A DNA stretch of 64,000 bases from Vibrio mimicus CAIM 602. Lineage in GTDB: Bacteria; Pseudomonadota; Gammaproteobacteria; Enterobacterales; Vibrionaceae. How positions within the stretch are numbered: the stretch's first letter is position 1; every line of letters starts with the position of its first letter. The position numbers and the translations under genes were made by a program. This document shows, piece after piece, positions 8,430 to 18,192 of the stretch. The DNA lies in contig NZ_AOMO01000028.1 of assembly GCF_000338875.1 (NCBI RefSeq), positions 1-64,000 of the forward strand. Direction: 5' to 3'. The notes beneath the pieces are model-generated. The model did not search any database. It was not told where the DNA came from and worked only from the letters and a program-made list of their open reading frames with translations.

Positions 8430-8478
8430 GTAACCGAATCCAAGAAACCCCCGCACTGAAAAGTCCGGGGGTTTTTTT
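8405..8478 (+). promoter_or_regulatory. ilvGMEDA transcription attenuator
   Basis: Terminator: AAACCCCCG (8445-8453) pairs with CGGGGGTTT (8466-8474), the inner ACT/AGT extends the stem to a GAAA loop, and seven T's follow. Antiterminator: GCGGGGG (8405-8411), inside the last codons of the leader peptide, is exactly complementary to CCCCCGC (8448-8454). A ribosome stalled on the Ile/Leu/Val codons leaves 8405-8411 free to pair and block termination; one that reaches the leader stop covers it. This is the classical ilv mechanism, with both alternatives readable. Confidence 0.9.
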
Positions 8479-8663
8479 ACAACTCAGACAGACCAAAAAA
8501 AGCACATTCTGAATAAGTTACACCCAGCAACTGATGAATACCGAATCGGTAACCATAAGTCGGGATAACCTCAGAATTCGCAGGAAGAATGGGAGCAGCA
8601 CATGAAGTGCAAACACAACACACAGGAAGGCAGCGACACGTATTGTTGCCATAAGGGGGCACG

Positions 8664-10310
8664 ATGACCGGAGCACAGTTAGTCGTTGCCGCATTAAAAC
8701 AACAGGGCATCAAAACCGTTTTTGGTTACCCTGGCGGCGCTATCATGCCAATTTATGATGCGCTGTATGACGGAGGTGTCGAACACATCCTCTGCCGCCA
8801 TGAACAAGGTGCGGCCATGGCTGCGATTGGTATGGCGCGCTCAACTCAGAAAGTAGCAGTGTGCATGGCCACTTCTGGCCCTGGAGCCACCAACTTGGTT
8901 ACGGGTTTGGCCGATGCCTTTCTTGATTCCGTTCCCCTCGTCGCCATCACTGGGCAAGTTGCCAGCTCACACATCGGCACCGATGCGTTTCAAGAGATGG
9001 ATGTGATCGGCATGTCGCTCTCTTGTACCAAACACAGCTACTTAGTCACCGACATCAACGAGCTGGCACCAACTCTGGCAGAAGCGTTTGAAGTTGCAAA
9101 AACTGGTCGTCCCGGCCCAGTGTTGGTAGACATAGCCAAAGACGTACAGCTCGGCAAAGCGCCGGTCTCCGCTTTGCCAAGCTTTACTCCACCCGCCATG
9201 CCACACGTGGATGCAACACAACTGGCGAATGCGCAAGCCCTACTTGCACAAAGCAAACGCCCTGTATTGTATGTGGGTGGCGGTGTACAACTGGCGAATG
9301 CAACAGACACAGTGCGTGAGTTTTTACGCCTAAACCCTATGCCTTCAGTGAGCACACTCAAAGGCTTGGGAACCATTGAGCGTCACGACCCACACTATCT
9401 CGGCATGCTGGGCATGCACGGCACCAAAGCGGCAAACTTGATCGTACAAGAGTGTGATCTACTGATCGCGGTTGGTGCACGTTTCGATGACCGTGTGACT
9501 GGCAAGCTTGATACGTTTGCCCCTCACGCCAAAGTGATCCATGTCGATATTGATGCGGCAGAGTTTAACAAACTGCGCCATGCCCATGCTGCACTGCGCG
9601 GTGATATCAACCTCATCCTGCCACAGTTGGAATTGAGCCACGACATCTCCCCTTGGGTACATCATAGCGAGAGTCTGCGTAGTGGGTTCAAATGGCGCTA
9701 CGATCATCCGGGCGACAACATTTTCGCGCCACTGCTGCTCAAGCAGCTATCGGACATGATGCCGGATTCAGCGATCGTCTCAACCGATGTCGGCCAACAC
9801 CAAATGTGGGCAGCGCAGCACATTCAGCCACGCGCACCACAAAACTTCATCTCGTCCGCAGGCCTTGGCACCATGGGCTTTGGCTTACCTGCTGCTATGG
9901 GTGCTGCGGTTGCGCGTCCTGACGATCAATCCATCCTGATCAGCGGTGATGGCTCTTTCATGATGAACGTGCAAGAGCTTGGCACGCTGAAGCGTCGCCA
10001 GATCCCAGTCAAGATGGTGCTGCTGGATAACCAACGTTTGGGCATGGTGCGCCAATGGCAATCGCTGTTTTTTGATGGCCGCCACAGCGAAACCATTTTG
10101 GATGACAACCCTGATTTCGTGATGCTGGCCAAAGCCTTCAACATCCCCGGCAAAACCATCAGCCGCAAAGAAGAAGTGGAACCTGCGCTGCGTGAAATGC
10201 TCGCCAGCAAGACCGCTTATCTGCTGCACGTGCTGATTGATGAAGAAGAGAACGTGTGGCCATTGGTGCCACCGGGCGCATCCAACACTGACATGCTTGA
10301 GAACACCTAG
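8664..10310 (+). CDS. ilvG: Acetolactate synthase II large subunit
   Basis: 548 aa, uninterrupted, unlike the frameshifted ilvG of E. coli K-12. It starts [16 protein letters not shown] after an AAGGGGG ribosome site. An N-terminal thiamine-binding domain has the catalytic Glu in [11 protein letters not shown] (near residue 47). A central FAD-linked domain and a C-terminal TPP/Mg domain with [12 protein letters not shown] (near 430) follow. It condenses pyruvate with pyruvate or 2-oxobutyrate in the first common step of valine and isoleucine synthesis. It needs the small subunit IlvM encoded next (11-base gap). Expression is set by the upstream attenuator. Confidence 0.97.
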   Translation: MTGAQLVVAALKQQGIKTVFGYPGGAIMPIYDALYDGGVEHILCRHEQGAAMAAIGMARSTQKVAVCMATSGPGATNLVTGLADAFLDSVPLVAITGQVASSHIGTDAFQEMDVIGMSLSCTKHSYLVTDINELAPTLAEAFEVAKTGRPGPVLVDIAKDVQLGKAPVSALPSFTPPAMPHVDATQLANAQALLAQSKRPVLYVGGGVQLANATDTVREFLRLNPMPSVSTLKGLGTIERHDPHYLGMLGMHGTKAANLIVQECDLLIAVGARFDDRVTGKLDTFAPHAKVIHVDIDAAEFNKLRHAHAALRGDINLILPQLELSHDISPWVHHSESLRSGFKWRYDHPGDNIFAPLLLKQLSDMMPDSAIVSTDVGQHQMWAAQHIQPRAPQNFISSAGLGTMGFGLPAAMGAAVARPDDQSILISGDGSFMMNVQELGTLKRRQIPVKMVLLDNQRLGMVRQWQSLFFDGRHSETILDDNPDFVMLAKAFNIPGKTISRKEEVEPALREMLASKTAYLLHVLIDEEENVWPLVPPGASNTDMLENT

Positions 10311-10321
10311 GGAGAGGCCAC

Positions 10322-10606
10322 ATGCAACGTTATCTACTCGATATTAAAGCGGACGATAAACCGGTTTTATTAGAGCGCGTTTTGCGCGTGACGCGTCATC
10401 GTGGATTTGTCATCAAGCAAGTCGCGGCAACCCAAAATCATGAAAGCAAAATCGCCAGCGTTGAGATCATTGTCGACAGTGACAGACCGATCACGACCCT
10501 GACCAATCAAATTGAAAAACTGTGGGATGTGCGTACTGTGGAAGTCACAGCGATCAGAAATGACGAGCTGCCCAATAACAACTTACAACAAAAGATTTGC
10601 GCATAA
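10322..10606 (+). CDS. ilvM: Acetolactate synthase II small (regulatory) subunit
   Basis: 94 aa with a single ACT domain (MQRYLLDIKADDKPVLLERV through VEVTAI, residues 1-77). It partners IlvG and stabilises or regulates the enzyme. An AGGGAGAGG site precedes the ATG at 10322, directly after the ilvG stop. Its length fits the short ACT-only regulatory subunits of the isozyme II type, not the longer IlvH/IlvN form. Confidence 0.95.
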   Translation: MQRYLLDIKADDKPVLLERVLRVTRHRGFVIKQVAATQNHESKIASVEIIVDSDRPITTLTNQIEKLWDVRTVEVTAIRNDELPNNNLQQKICA

Positions 10607-10617
10607 GGAAGGCAATC

Positions 10618-11556
10618 ATGGCAACAAAAACTGCTGATTATATTTGGTTCAATGGCGAGATGATCCCATGGGCGAATGCGACCGTTCACGTACTCACCCA
10701 TGCAATGCACTACGGCACTTCGGTGTTTGAAGGCGTTCGCTGCTACAACACTCCAAAAGGCCCTATCATCTTCCGCCATCGCGAACACGCGCAGCGCCTG
10801 CTTGATTCAGCCAAAATCTACCGCTTCCCAATCCCCTATTCGATTGAGACCATCATGGAAGCGACGCGCGAAACCTTACGCGTCAATAAACTCGATAACG
10901 CTTACATTCGCCCACTGGCGTATGTGGGTAACGTGGGTCTTGGCGTGTGTCCGCCAGTCGGCACCGAAATGGATCTGATGATTGCCGCTTTCTCTTGGGG
11001 TGCTTACCTCGGCGAAGAAGCGCTAGAAAATGGCGTGGATGCCATGGTTTCAAGCTGGCATCGCGCGGCACCGAACACCATTCCAACCGCGGCAAAAGCG
11101 GGCGGTAACTACCTATCTTCTCTACTGGTTGGTGGTGAAGCACGTCGCCACGGCTACGCGGAAGGTATTGCGCTGAGTGTTGATGGTTATCTCTCTGAAG
11201 GCGCGGGCGAAAACATTTTCGTGGTGAAAAATGGCGTAATACTAACCCCTCCGACCACCAGCTCCATCCTACCAGGCATTACTCGTGATTCGATCATGAC
11301 GCTGGCACGCGACATGGGTTATGAAGTACGTGAAGCCAACATCTCCCGTGAAGCACTCTATCTGGCTGATGAGATTTTCATGACAGGCACAGCAGCCGAA
11401 GTGGTTCCGGTGCGTAGCGTGGATAAGATCACCGTTGGCTCAGGTAAACGCGGCCCAATCACCAAAGTGGTACAAGATGCTTACTTTGGCCTGTTCAAAG
11501 GCACCACGGAAGATAAGTGGGGCTGGTTGGATTACGTTTACCCAGAAGCGAAGTAA
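10618..11556 (+). CDS. ilvE: Branched-chain amino acid aminotransferase
   Basis: 312 aa from MATKTADYIWFNGEM; AAGGAAGG lies just upstream of ATG 10618, so an in-frame start seven codons earlier is rejected. This is a fold-type IV PLP enzyme. HAMHYGTSVFEGVRCY is near residue 30, the PLP-lysine segment TAAKAGGNYLSS near 160, and ALSVDGYLSEGAGENIF and FMTGTAAEVVPV in the C-terminal half. It transfers the amino group from glutamate to the keto acids of Ile, Leu and Val. It sits between ilvM and ilvD in one operon with 10-base gaps. Confidence 0.97.
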   Translation: MATKTADYIWFNGEMIPWANATVHVLTHAMHYGTSVFEGVRCYNTPKGPIIFRHREHAQRLLDSAKIYRFPIPYSIETIMEATRETLRVNKLDNAYIRPLAYVGNVGLGVCPPVGTEMDLMIAAFSWGAYLGEEALENGVDAMVSSWHRAAPNTIPTAAKAGGNYLSSLLVGGEARRHGYAEGIALSVDGYLSEGAGENIFVVKNGVILTPPTTSSILPGITRDSIMTLARDMGYEVREANISREALYLADEIFMTGTAAEVVPVRSVDKITVGSGKRGPITKVVQDAYFGLFKGTTEDKWGWLDYVYPEAK

Positions 11557-11565
11557 GGAGTTTCC

Positions 11566-13407
11566 ATGCCTAAATACCGTTCCGCCACGACCACACACGG
11601 ACGTAATATGGCGGGTGCGCGCGCATTATGGCGCGCCACTGGCGTCAAAGAGGAAGATTTTGGTAAGCCGATCATTGCGGTGGTCAACTCCTTTACTCAA
11701 TTTGTTCCCGGCCATGTGCATTTAAAAGATCTCGGCCAACTGGTTGCGCGCGAAATTGAAGCCGCAGGCGGCATTGCCAAAGAATTCAACACCATTGCGG
11801 TCGATGATGGTATCGCTATGGGCCACGGCGGCATGCTCTACTCGCTGCCATCACGTGAACTGATCGCCGATTCCGTCGAATACATGGTCAACGCGCACTG
11901 CGCCGATGCCATGGTGTGTATCTCCAACTGTGACAAAATCACTCCGGGAATGCTGATGGCGGCGATGCGCCTCAATATTCCGGCGATCTTCGTCTCCGGC
12001 GGCCCGATGGAAGCGGGGAAAACCAAGCTTTCTGACCAAATCATCAAGCTCGACTTGGTCGATGCCATGATGCAAGGCGCCGATCCAAAAGTATCGGATG
12101 CACAGAGTGAGCAGATCGAACGCTCAGCGTGTCCAACTTGCGGCTCTTGCTCGGGGATGTTTACCGCCAACTCGATGAACTGTTTGACCGAAGCGCTGGG
12201 TCTCTCTCAGCCGGGTAACGGCTCACTACTCGCCACTCATGCCGATCGCAAACAGCTATTTTTGAGCGCAGGGCAACGCATTGTTGAGCTGACCAAACGC
12301 TACTACGAGCAAGATGATGCTTCGGCTCTGCCACGCAATATTGCCAACAAAGCGGCGTTTGAAAACGCGATGGCGCTGGACATTGCGATGGGTGGCTCCA
12401 CCAACACGGTGTTACACCTGTTGGCAGCAGCGCAGGAAGGCGATGTTGCGTTTGATATGACCGATATCGATCGCATGTCTCGCCAAGTGCCGCACCTATG
12501 TAAAGTCGCGCCTTCCACTCAGAAATACCATATGGAAGATGTGCACCGCGCAGGCGGTGTGATGGGGATTTTGGGTGAGCTGCAACGTGCAGGCCTACTC
12601 AACGATCAAACCCGCACCGTACTGGGTATTTCACTGCAAGAACAGCTTGCACAATACGATGTGAAACAGAGCGAAAACCAAGCCGTACGTACTATGTTCC
12701 GCGCAGGTCCTGCGGGTATTCGCACCACCCAAGCTTTCTCGCAAGATTGTCGCTGGGATACGCTAGATGACGATCGCCAAGAGGGTTGTATCCGTGATAA
12801 AGCGCATGCTTACAGTCAAGATGGCGGCCTTGCCGTGCTGAAAGGCAACTTGGCGCTGGATGGCTGTATCGTAAAAACCGCTGGCGTGGATGAAAGTATC
12901 CTCAAATTCCGTGGCCCTGCCGTGGTATTTGAAAGTCAGGAAGATGCCGTCAGCGGCATTCTTGGCGGCCAAGTCAAAGCCGGCGATGTCGTGGTCATTC
13001 GTTATGAAGGTCCAAAAGGTGGTCCGGGCATGCAAGAGATGCTCTACCCAACCACTTACCTCAAATCGATGGGACTGGGTAAACAGTGCGCTCTGCTGAC
13101 CGATGGTCGCTTCTCGGGTGGCACGTCCGGCTTGTCGATTGGTCACGCCTCTCCGGAAGCCGCCAATGGCGGTACGATTGGCTTGGTACGCAGTGGCGAC
13201 AGCATCGCGATTGATATTCCAAACCGCTCGATCACGCTGGAAGTCAGCGAATCTGAGCTGGCGGTTCGTCGTGCTGAGCAAGATAAACTCGGCTGGAAAC
13301 CAGTGGATCGCCAACGTACCGTTTCTTTGGCGCTCAAAGCCTATGCCAGCATGGCAACCAGTGCAGACAAAGGTGCAGTGCGCGATAAGTCCAAACTTGA
13401 GGGCTAA
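11566..13407 (+). CDS. ilvD: Dihydroxy-acid dehydratase
   Basis: 613 aa, full length for the family. The Fe-S and Mg sites are visible: [13 protein letters not shown] (near residue 120) and [20 protein letters not shown] (near 190), plus the C-terminal [19 protein letters not shown] (near 510). It dehydrates dihydroxyisovalerate and dihydroxymethylvalerate to the keto acids used by IlvE. AAGGAG precedes the start. The oxygen-sensitive cluster makes it a known weak point under oxidative stress. Confidence 0.97.
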   Translation: MPKYRSATTTHGRNMAGARALWRATGVKEEDFGKPIIAVVNSFTQFVPGHVHLKDLGQLVAREIEAAGGIAKEFNTIAVDDGIAMGHGGMLYSLPSRELIADSVEYMVNAHCADAMVCISNCDKITPGMLMAAMRLNIPAIFVSGGPMEAGKTKLSDQIIKLDLVDAMMQGADPKVSDAQSEQIERSACPTCGSCSGMFTANSMNCLTEALGLSQPGNGSLLATHADRKQLFLSAGQRIVELTKRYYEQDDASALPRNIANKAAFENAMALDIAMGGSTNTVLHLLAAAQEGDVAFDMTDIDRMSRQVPHLCKVAPSTQKYHMEDVHRAGGVMGILGELQRAGLLNDQTRTVLGISLQEQLAQYDVKQSENQAVRTMFRAGPAGIRTTQAFSQDCRWDTLDDDRQEGCIRDKAHAYSQDGGLAVLKGNLALDGCIVKTAGVDESILKFRGPAVVFESQEDAVSGILGGQVKAGDVVVIRYEGPKGGPGMQEMLYPTTYLKSMGLGKQCALLTDGRFSGGTSGLSIGHASPEAANGGTIGLVRSGDSIAIDIPNRSITLEVSESELAVRRAEQDKLGWKPVDRQRTVSLALKAYASMATSADKGAVRDKSKLEG

Positions 13408-13410
13408 GCC

Positions 13411-14943
13411 ATGGGGTTAACCAATCAAACTGGCGCAGATTATCTGCGCCAGATCTTGCGATCTCCGGTGTATGAAGTGGCTAACGTCACGCCACTGCAA
13501 ACCATGCCGCGCCTTTCAGCGCGTATTGGTAACCAAGTGCAGATCAAACGTGAAGATCGCCAGCCGGTGCACTCGTTTAAACTGCGCGGCGCTTACAACA
13601 TGGTGTCGCATCTGAGTGAAGCACAGAAAGCCGCGGGCGTGATAGCGGCTTCCGCAGGCAACCATGCTCAAGGTATGGCGCTGTCGGGGACTAAACTTGG
13701 CATCAAAACCACCATCGTCATGCCACGCACCACGCCGGACATTAAAGTTGAAGCGGTACGCGGATTTGGCGGCGAAGTGCTGCTGCACGGCAGCAATTTC
13801 GATGAAGCCAAAGCCGAAGCCGAACGTTTAGCTAAAGAGCAAGGCTACACTTTTGTGCCACCGTTCGATCACCCTTTGGTGATCGCAGGTCAAGGCACGA
13901 TTGGCATGGAAATGCTGCAACAAAATGGCCACTTGGATTACATTTTTGTGCCGGTCGGTGGCGGTGGTTTAGCCGCTGGAGTTGCGGTTTTGGTGAAACA
14001 GTTGATGCCGGAGATTCAAGTCATTGCAGTTGAGCCAGAAGACTCTGCCTGCCTCAAAGCCGCTTTGGATGCGGGTAAACCTGTGGTGCTGGATCAAGTC
14101 AGCATGTTTGCTGATGGTGTCGCAGTAAAACGAATTGGCGATGAAACATTTCGCCTTTGCCAGCAGTACATTGATGGGCACGTGACGGTTTCCAGTGATG
14201 AAATCTGCGCTGCGGTGAAAGACATCTTTGAAGATACGCGTGCGATCGCTGAACCTTCTGGCGCATTGGCGCTGGCTGGGCTGAAAAAATTCGCCGAACA
14301 GCAGCAACTCAAAGGCAAACAGCTGGGTACGGTACTTTCTGGTGCCAACACCAATTTCCACGGTTTGCGTTATGTTTCTGAACGCTGCGAATTGGGTGAA
14401 AAACGCGAAGGCTTACTCGCGGTGACCATTCCAGAGTGCAAAGGGGCGTTTTTCGACTTCTGCCAAATTATTGGTAACCGTGCAGTCACCGAATTTAACT
14501 ACCGTTACAGTGATGACCAACTGGCCAATATTTTTGTCGGTGTGCGTTTAGTCGGCGGCCCAGATGAGCTGAAATCCATCATTCACGAGCTGCGCCAATC
14601 CGGCTATCCGGTACAAGATCTCTCCGATGATGAAATGGCCAAGCTGCACATTCGTTACATGATTGGCGGGCGTCCTTCCAAACCGTTGACCGAGCGTTTG
14701 TACAGCTTTGAGTTTCCTGAATACCCCGGCGCACTACTCAAATTCTTGAGCATGCTCGGCACCCACTGGAACATCAGCTTGTTCAACTACCGCAACCACG
14801 GTGCAGACTACGGCCGTGTGTTGTGTGGCTTTGAATTGGATACACCAGATTTAGGGCGTTTCTCAGAACACTTAGTGGAACTTGGTTATCGGTATAAAGA
14901 TGAAACAGATAACCCCGCTTACCGTTTTTTCCTCGCCAAATAG
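13411..14943 (+). CDS. ilvA: Threonine ammonia-lyase, biosynthetic
   Basis: 510 aa, the long biosynthetic form. The N-terminal PLP catalytic domain has the lysine in VHSFKLRGAYNM (near residue 60), SAGNHAQGMALSG (near 85) and the phosphate-binding VPVGGGGLAAG (near 185). Two C-terminal ACT-like regulatory lobes (about residues 330-500) give isoleucine feedback inhibition. It makes 2-oxobutyrate, the isoleucine-specific substrate of IlvGM. It starts four bases after the ilvD stop with GAGGG upstream, and closes the operon. Confidence 0.97.
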   Translation: MGLTNQTGADYLRQILRSPVYEVANVTPLQTMPRLSARIGNQVQIKREDRQPVHSFKLRGAYNMVSHLSEAQKAAGVIAASAGNHAQGMALSGTKLGIKTTIVMPRTTPDIKVEAVRGFGGEVLLHGSNFDEAKAEAERLAKEQGYTFVPPFDHPLVIAGQGTIGMEMLQQNGHLDYIFVPVGGGGLAAGVAVLVKQLMPEIQVIAVEPEDSACLKAALDAGKPVVLDQVSMFADGVAVKRIGDETFRLCQQYIDGHVTVSSDEICAAVKDIFEDTRAIAEPSGALALAGLKKFAEQQQLKGKQLGTVLSGANTNFHGLRYVSERCELGEKREGLLAVTIPECKGAFFDFCQIIGNRAVTEFNYRYSDDQLANIFVGVRLVGGPDELKSIIHELRQSGYPVQDLSDDEMAKLHIRYMIGGRPSKPLTERLYSFEFPEYPGALLKFLSMLGTHWNISLFNYRNHGADYGRVLCGFELDTPDLGRFSEHLVELGYRYKDETDNPAYRFFLAK

Positions 14944-14948
14944 TCTCC

Positions 14949-14973
14949 GCCCCACCTTGTTGTGGGGCTTTTT
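14949..14973 (+). terminator. Terminator of the ilv operon
   Basis: GCCCCAC/GTGGGGC stem with a short loop followed by TTTTT. Confidence 0.88.
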
Positions 14974-15111
14974 CTTACTTTCTACAACCAAAAACAGCAC
15001 CCCTACCAACACTATGCACATTAAGCATAGATATAATGCTAAAGTTTCATTTAATTCATAAAACAATCAGAACTAGACTAGAGTTAATGTTTACCACGTG
15101 TGGAGAACCCC

Positions 15112-16092
15112 ATGTTTCAAGCTTTGATTTTAAATCAGCAAGATAAACGTACTTTAGCTAGCGTCGAACAGATTGACGAAACCCAGTTGCCGGATGGAGA
15201 GGTGCTCATCGCTGTCGACTATTCCTCACTCAACTACAAAGATGGCTTAGCGATCACTGGCAAAGGCAAAATTATTCGTCAATTCCCAATGGTTCCAGGC
15301 ATAGATTTGGCGGGTAAAGTGATCAGCTCAGAAGATGCACGCTACCAACCGGGTGATGAAGTGGTACTGACTGGCTGGGGAGTAGGTGAAAACCACTGGG
15401 GTGGTATGGCGCAGAAAGCGCGTCTTAAAGCAGATTGGCTAGTCCCTATGCCACAAGGTTTCACAAGTAAACAAGCCATGATGATCGGGACTGCTGGCTT
15501 TACCGCTATGTTGTGTGTGCAAGCCTTGCTTGATGGAGGCATCAAACCAGAAGATGGCGAAATCTTGGTCACAGGTGCCAGTGGTGGCGTGGGTTCAGTC
15601 GCTGTCACCCTGTTGGCAGCACTAGGTTACCAAGTGGTCGCGGTCACAGGCCGAGTGGAACAAAATGGCTCGCTATTAGAAAAACTTGGCGCTAGCCGCA
15701 TCATTGACCGCAGCGAATTTGAAGAACCCACTCGTCCATTAGAAAAGCAGCTGTGGGCAGGTGCCATTGATACTGTGGGCAGCAAAGTTCTAGCAAAATT
15801 ACTGGCTCAAATGGATTACAACGGCATAGTGGCTGCTTGTGGTTTAGCGGGCGGTTTCGATCTACCGACCACAGTGATGCCGTTTATTCTCCGTAACGTA
15901 CGCCTACAAGGGGTGGATTCAGTTAACTGCCCATTGGAAAAACGTATTGCAGCGTGGGAAAAACTGGTCGAACTGCTTCCTGCGAGTTACTTTGAGCAAG
16001 CGTGTACCGAAATTACTCTAGAGCAAGCCGTGCAATATGCAGAAGACATCACTAATGGTCAGGTGACAGGCCGCGTGGTGATTAAATTGTAA
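15112..16092 (+). CDS. acuI: AcuI/YhdH acrylyl-CoA reductase-type oxidoreductase
   Basis: 326 aa from MFQALILNQQ; ATG 15112 is preceded by GGAG, so an in-frame start four codons upstream is rejected. It is a zinc-independent medium-chain dehydrogenase: a GroES-like N-terminal half (SSLNYKDGLAITGKG, VPGIDLAGKV) and a Rossmann nucleotide-binding motif TGASGGVGSVAV near residue 160. AcuI/YhdH enzymes use NADPH to reduce acryloyl-CoA to propionyl-CoA, removing a toxic electrophile. The gene has its own promoter region after the ilvA terminator and converges with a LysR gene. Confidence 0.9.
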   Translation: MFQALILNQQDKRTLASVEQIDETQLPDGEVLIAVDYSSLNYKDGLAITGKGKIIRQFPMVPGIDLAGKVISSEDARYQPGDEVVLTGWGVGENHWGGMAQKARLKADWLVPMPQGFTSKQAMMIGTAGFTAMLCVQALLDGGIKPEDGEILVTGASGGVGSVAVTLLAALGYQVVAVTGRVEQNGSLLEKLGASRIIDRSEFEEPTRPLEKQLWAGAIDTVGSKVLAKLLAQMDYNGIVAACGLAGGFDLPTTVMPFILRNVRLQGVDSVNCPLEKRIAAWEKLVELLPASYFEQACTEITLEQAVQYAEDITNGQVTGRVVIKL

Positions 16093-16102
16093 TTTCATCC
16101 AC

Positions 16103-16125
16103 TCAAGGCCCTATATGGGCCTTGA
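16103..16125. terminator. Hairpin between convergent acuI and LysR gene
   Basis: Perfect 9-bp stem TCAAGGCCC/GGGCCTTGA with a five-base loop. The minus-strand LysR stop codon lies in it. No good T tract on either side, so termination is only likely. Confidence 0.55.
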
Positions 16126-17067
16126 ATTGTCGAGTCCCATATCTTCTACTCGCTTGGCAATCAGCTTGCCGCACTCTTCTTTTACAATACTGCGCAGCCA
16201 CTCCTGAGCGGGTGAATGCTCACAACGCGGATGCCAAATCATCGAATAGTCAAACGGTGTAAAAGAAAATGGTAGAGGTTTCACCACTAGGTTGTACCGC
16301 TCGGCAACCAAATAGGCTAAGTCAGCCGGAACCGTGATGATGAGCGGCATAGTATCAATAATGGCCAACGCCGCCTCCAGATGATAAGCCCTGAGAACCA
16401 TTCGACGTGCAGGTAATCCCTCCAGCGCCTGTTCAAGCAGTGCTTTCACACCATCACTGATCGCAATCATCGAGTGTGGATAATCGAGATAATCCTGCAG
16501 TGTCATTGACGATTGGGCTAGCGGATGATGTTCCGATAATAGACACAGCACTCCAACACGCCCCAATACCTCACTTTGCAATGGTTCCACCGAGCGAATT
16601 GGTCGGCAAATCGCTAAATCCGCCCCATCATAAGTCAACTGATCAACAAGTCGCTCATGTTGCAGCGGCAAGAATTCAAATGCGACATTTGGTGCTTCCT
16701 GATAAATACGCGGCAAAGCAAAAGGCAGAATGGTCTGCATCGCATAATCGGTAGTCGCTATCGTAAAGGTTTGATCACAAGACTTAGGATTGAACTCGGC
16801 TGGTGACAATAATTGACGCAGCGTTTCTAGAGGCTCGCCAAGTTCACGATTCAATGCCAACGCTTTTTCTGTCGGGATGAGATGCTGACCATGGCGTGTA
16901 AATAAAGGATCATCAATCAGATGCCGCAAGCGGCCAAGAACCCGGCTCATGGCTGATTGACTTAAATTCAATCTCTCTGCTGCCTTGCTAACACTGCACT
17001 CTTCAACGAGCACACGCAGAGCGACCAGAAGATTGAGATCGCGCCGATAGATATCTTCTAATTCCAC
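16111..17067 (-). CDS. LysR family transcriptional regulator (LeuO/NodD-like)
   Basis: 318 aa with a GTG start at 17065-17067 preceded by GGAATAGGG. The N-terminal winged HTH starts RRDLNLLVALRVLVEECSVS, with the recognition segment LNLSQSAMSRVLGRLR (residues 34-50). The effector-binding domain (about 95-300) starts FTIATTDYAMQTILPF. The N-terminal pattern is that of the NodD/LeuO/SyrM branch. It converges with acuI rather than facing a target gene, so no target or ligand can be inferred. Confidence 0.88.
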   Translation of the reverse strand: MELEDIYRRDLNLLVALRVLVEECSVSKAAERLNLSQSAMSRVLGRLRHLIDDPLFTRHGQHLIPTEKALALNRELGEPLETLRQLLSPAEFNPKSCDQTFTIATTDYAMQTILPFALPRIYQEAPNVAFEFLPLQHERLVDQLTYDGADLAICRPIRSVEPLQSEVLGRVGVLCLLSEHHPLAQSSMTLQDYLDYPHSMIAISDGVKALLEQALEGLPARRMVLRAYHLEAALAIIDTMPLIITVPADLAYLVAERYNLVVKPLPFSFTPFDYSMIWHPRCEHSPAQEWLRSIVKEECGKLIAKRVEDMGLDNSRPI

Positions 17068-17115
17068 ACCCTATTCCGAGGTTGATGGCTGATAAACCAG
17101 AGTGTAACCAATAGA

Positions 17116-17142
17116 TAAAAAAAATCCCGCCTTTCAGCGGGG
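17116..17142 (-). terminator. Terminator for the small membrane-protein gene
   Basis: On the minus strand, a CCCCGC/GCGGGA stem with a six-base loop followed by a run of about eight T's. Confidence 0.8.
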
Positions 17143-17201
17143 AAGCCCAAGAAAAATGGGGATAGTGTCGGAATGTAATTGAGCGTAGTCAGTGAGGTCG
17201 G

Positions 17202-17387
17202 TTAACGATGTGGTTGCTCAGAGGCATCCTGCTCGCTACGCATCTCCAGCCAAATACCGAAGATAGAAGCTGCAGTTCCTACTACAGGCATGAGCTGAGC
17301 TTGTGTGGTTTCTCCCAAGCCCAAGGCACATAAGGAAATGAAACACAAAACAGCATAGATGGTCAGTCTATCGAGTGTGGTTAACAT
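17202..17387 (-). CDS. Small membrane protein, 61 aa
   Basis: The start is one of two adjacent ATG codons (17390 and 17387); GAGG lies upstream and gives the better spacing to the second. The product MLTTLDRLTIYAVLCFISL... has two hydrophobic segments (about residues 8-25 and 32-47) and a polar, charged tail (EMRSEQDASEQPHR). A terminator follows. I do not recognise the family. It is divergent from tusA and probably inner-membrane. Confidence 0.7.
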   Translation of the reverse strand: MLTTLDRLTIYAVLCFISLCALGLGETTQAQLMPVVGTAASIFGIWLEMRSEQDASEQPHR

Positions 17388-17460
17388 CATTTCCTCGCTT
17401 AACTTTGTTACTAACTTGTTAAGGAAGTTATAACAGAATGTTCCATTTGCCAAGCGATTA

Positions 17461-17488
17461 TTGAATATTTTTTCTCCACCAGTATTAT
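17461..17488 (+). promoter_or_regulatory. Probable sigma-70 promoter of tusA
   Basis: TTGAAT (17461-17466), 16-base spacer, TATTAT (17483-17488), about 35 bases before the tusA ATG. Confidence 0.6.
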
Positions 17489-17523
17489 CTACGCCTTAAT
17501 TGTGACACCCAGCAGGTTTTAGC

Positions 17524-17772
17524 ATGACTTTTAATCCGGACATTGCCACGCATACCTTAGAAGCAGAAGGATTACGCTGCCCAGAACCCGTGATGATGGT
17601 GAGGAAAACCATCCGTACGATGCAAGAGGGTGAAGTGCTGTTAGTGAAAGCTGACGATCCTTCTACAACTCGTGATATCCCCAGTTTCTGCCGTTTTATG
17701 GATCACCAATTAATCGCGGCGCAGACGGACCAACTGCCTTACCAGTACCTGATCAAAAAAGGTCTGGCGTAA
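17524..17772 (+). CDS. tusA: Sulfurtransferase TusA
   Basis: 82 aa, full length. It has the SirA/TusA fold with the family CPxP motif as [15 protein letters not shown] (residues 18-32, catalytic Cys 19). TusA receives sulfur from IscS and passes it through TusBCD-TusE to MnmA for 2-thiolation of wobble uridine in tRNA; it also affects Fe-S and molybdenum-cofactor sulfur flow. It is monocistronic, between a good promoter and a strong terminator. mnmE and mnmG, which act on the same wobble base, are elsewhere in this window. Confidence 0.95.
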   Translation: MTFNPDIATHTLEAEGLRCPEPVMMVRKTIRTMQEGEVLLVKADDPSTTRDIPSFCRFMDHQLIAAQTDQLPYQYLIKKGLA

Positions 17773-17776
17773 AAAC

Positions 17777-17804
17777 AAAAAAGACTGCCAAGGCAGTCTT
17801 TTTT
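17777..17804. terminator. Bidirectional terminator after tusA
   Basis: AAAAAAGACTGCC/GGCAGTCTTTTTT stem with A and T tracts on both sides, serving tusA and the convergent membrane-protein gene. Confidence 0.88.
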
Positions 17805-17817
17805 CATCGCATTTATT

Positions 17818-18075
17818 TCACACTTCTTCGATGTTGCGAATCTCTGCTTGCAGCTTATGCAGCTGCTTTTTCATTTCACGCACTTCATTGTGCAGAGGAA
17901 TGATATGCGCCACCCGGATCCATGATTCCACGGTTAATCCCGTCATCACAATGGCACCAATCACCATTGGCATCCACAGATCGGTTAATGTCATACCCAA
18001 CAGCGTAAGCACTAAGCCAAAGGTGAATAAGTAACTTTGGCTTTTGGCACTCATTCCCATATAGCGTGTCAGCAT
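17818..18075 (-). CDS. Small membrane protein with coiled-coil tail, 85 aa
   Basis: Starts MLTRYMGMSAKSQSYLFTFG with AGAGGAC upstream. Two membrane segments (about residues 14-30 and 35-52) are followed by a charged tail with a heptad-like pattern (EVREMKKQLHKLQAEIRNIEEV), likely a short coiled coil on the cytoplasmic side. I do not recognise a named family. It lies on the same strand as mneA, downstream of it with a gap of about 115 bases; co-transcription is possible. Confidence 0.78.
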   Translation of the reverse strand: MLTRYMGMSAKSQSYLFTFGLVLTLLGMTLTDLWMPMVIGAIVMTGLTVESWIRVAHIIPLHNEVREMKKQLHKLQAEIRNIEEV

Positions 18076-18192
18076 AGTGATGTCCTCTTTGCATGAGTTC
18101 TAACTACACCCTAGCACGAGACACCCCTTCGGGATGGGCAGTCGATCACGCTGTTTAGTTCTGTTACACAATATCGTGATGACGAAAAACCA

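Noticed and set aside
12763..13314. 183-codon minus-strand frame inside ilvD
   Set aside because: Antisense shadow of a GC-rich conserved gene; no recognisable protein features or start context.
15088..15103. CACGTG-centred sequence before acuI as a parS site
   Set aside because: Flanks do not match TGTTTCACGTGAAACA; the known V. cholerae sites, as I recall, lie outside this distance from oriC.
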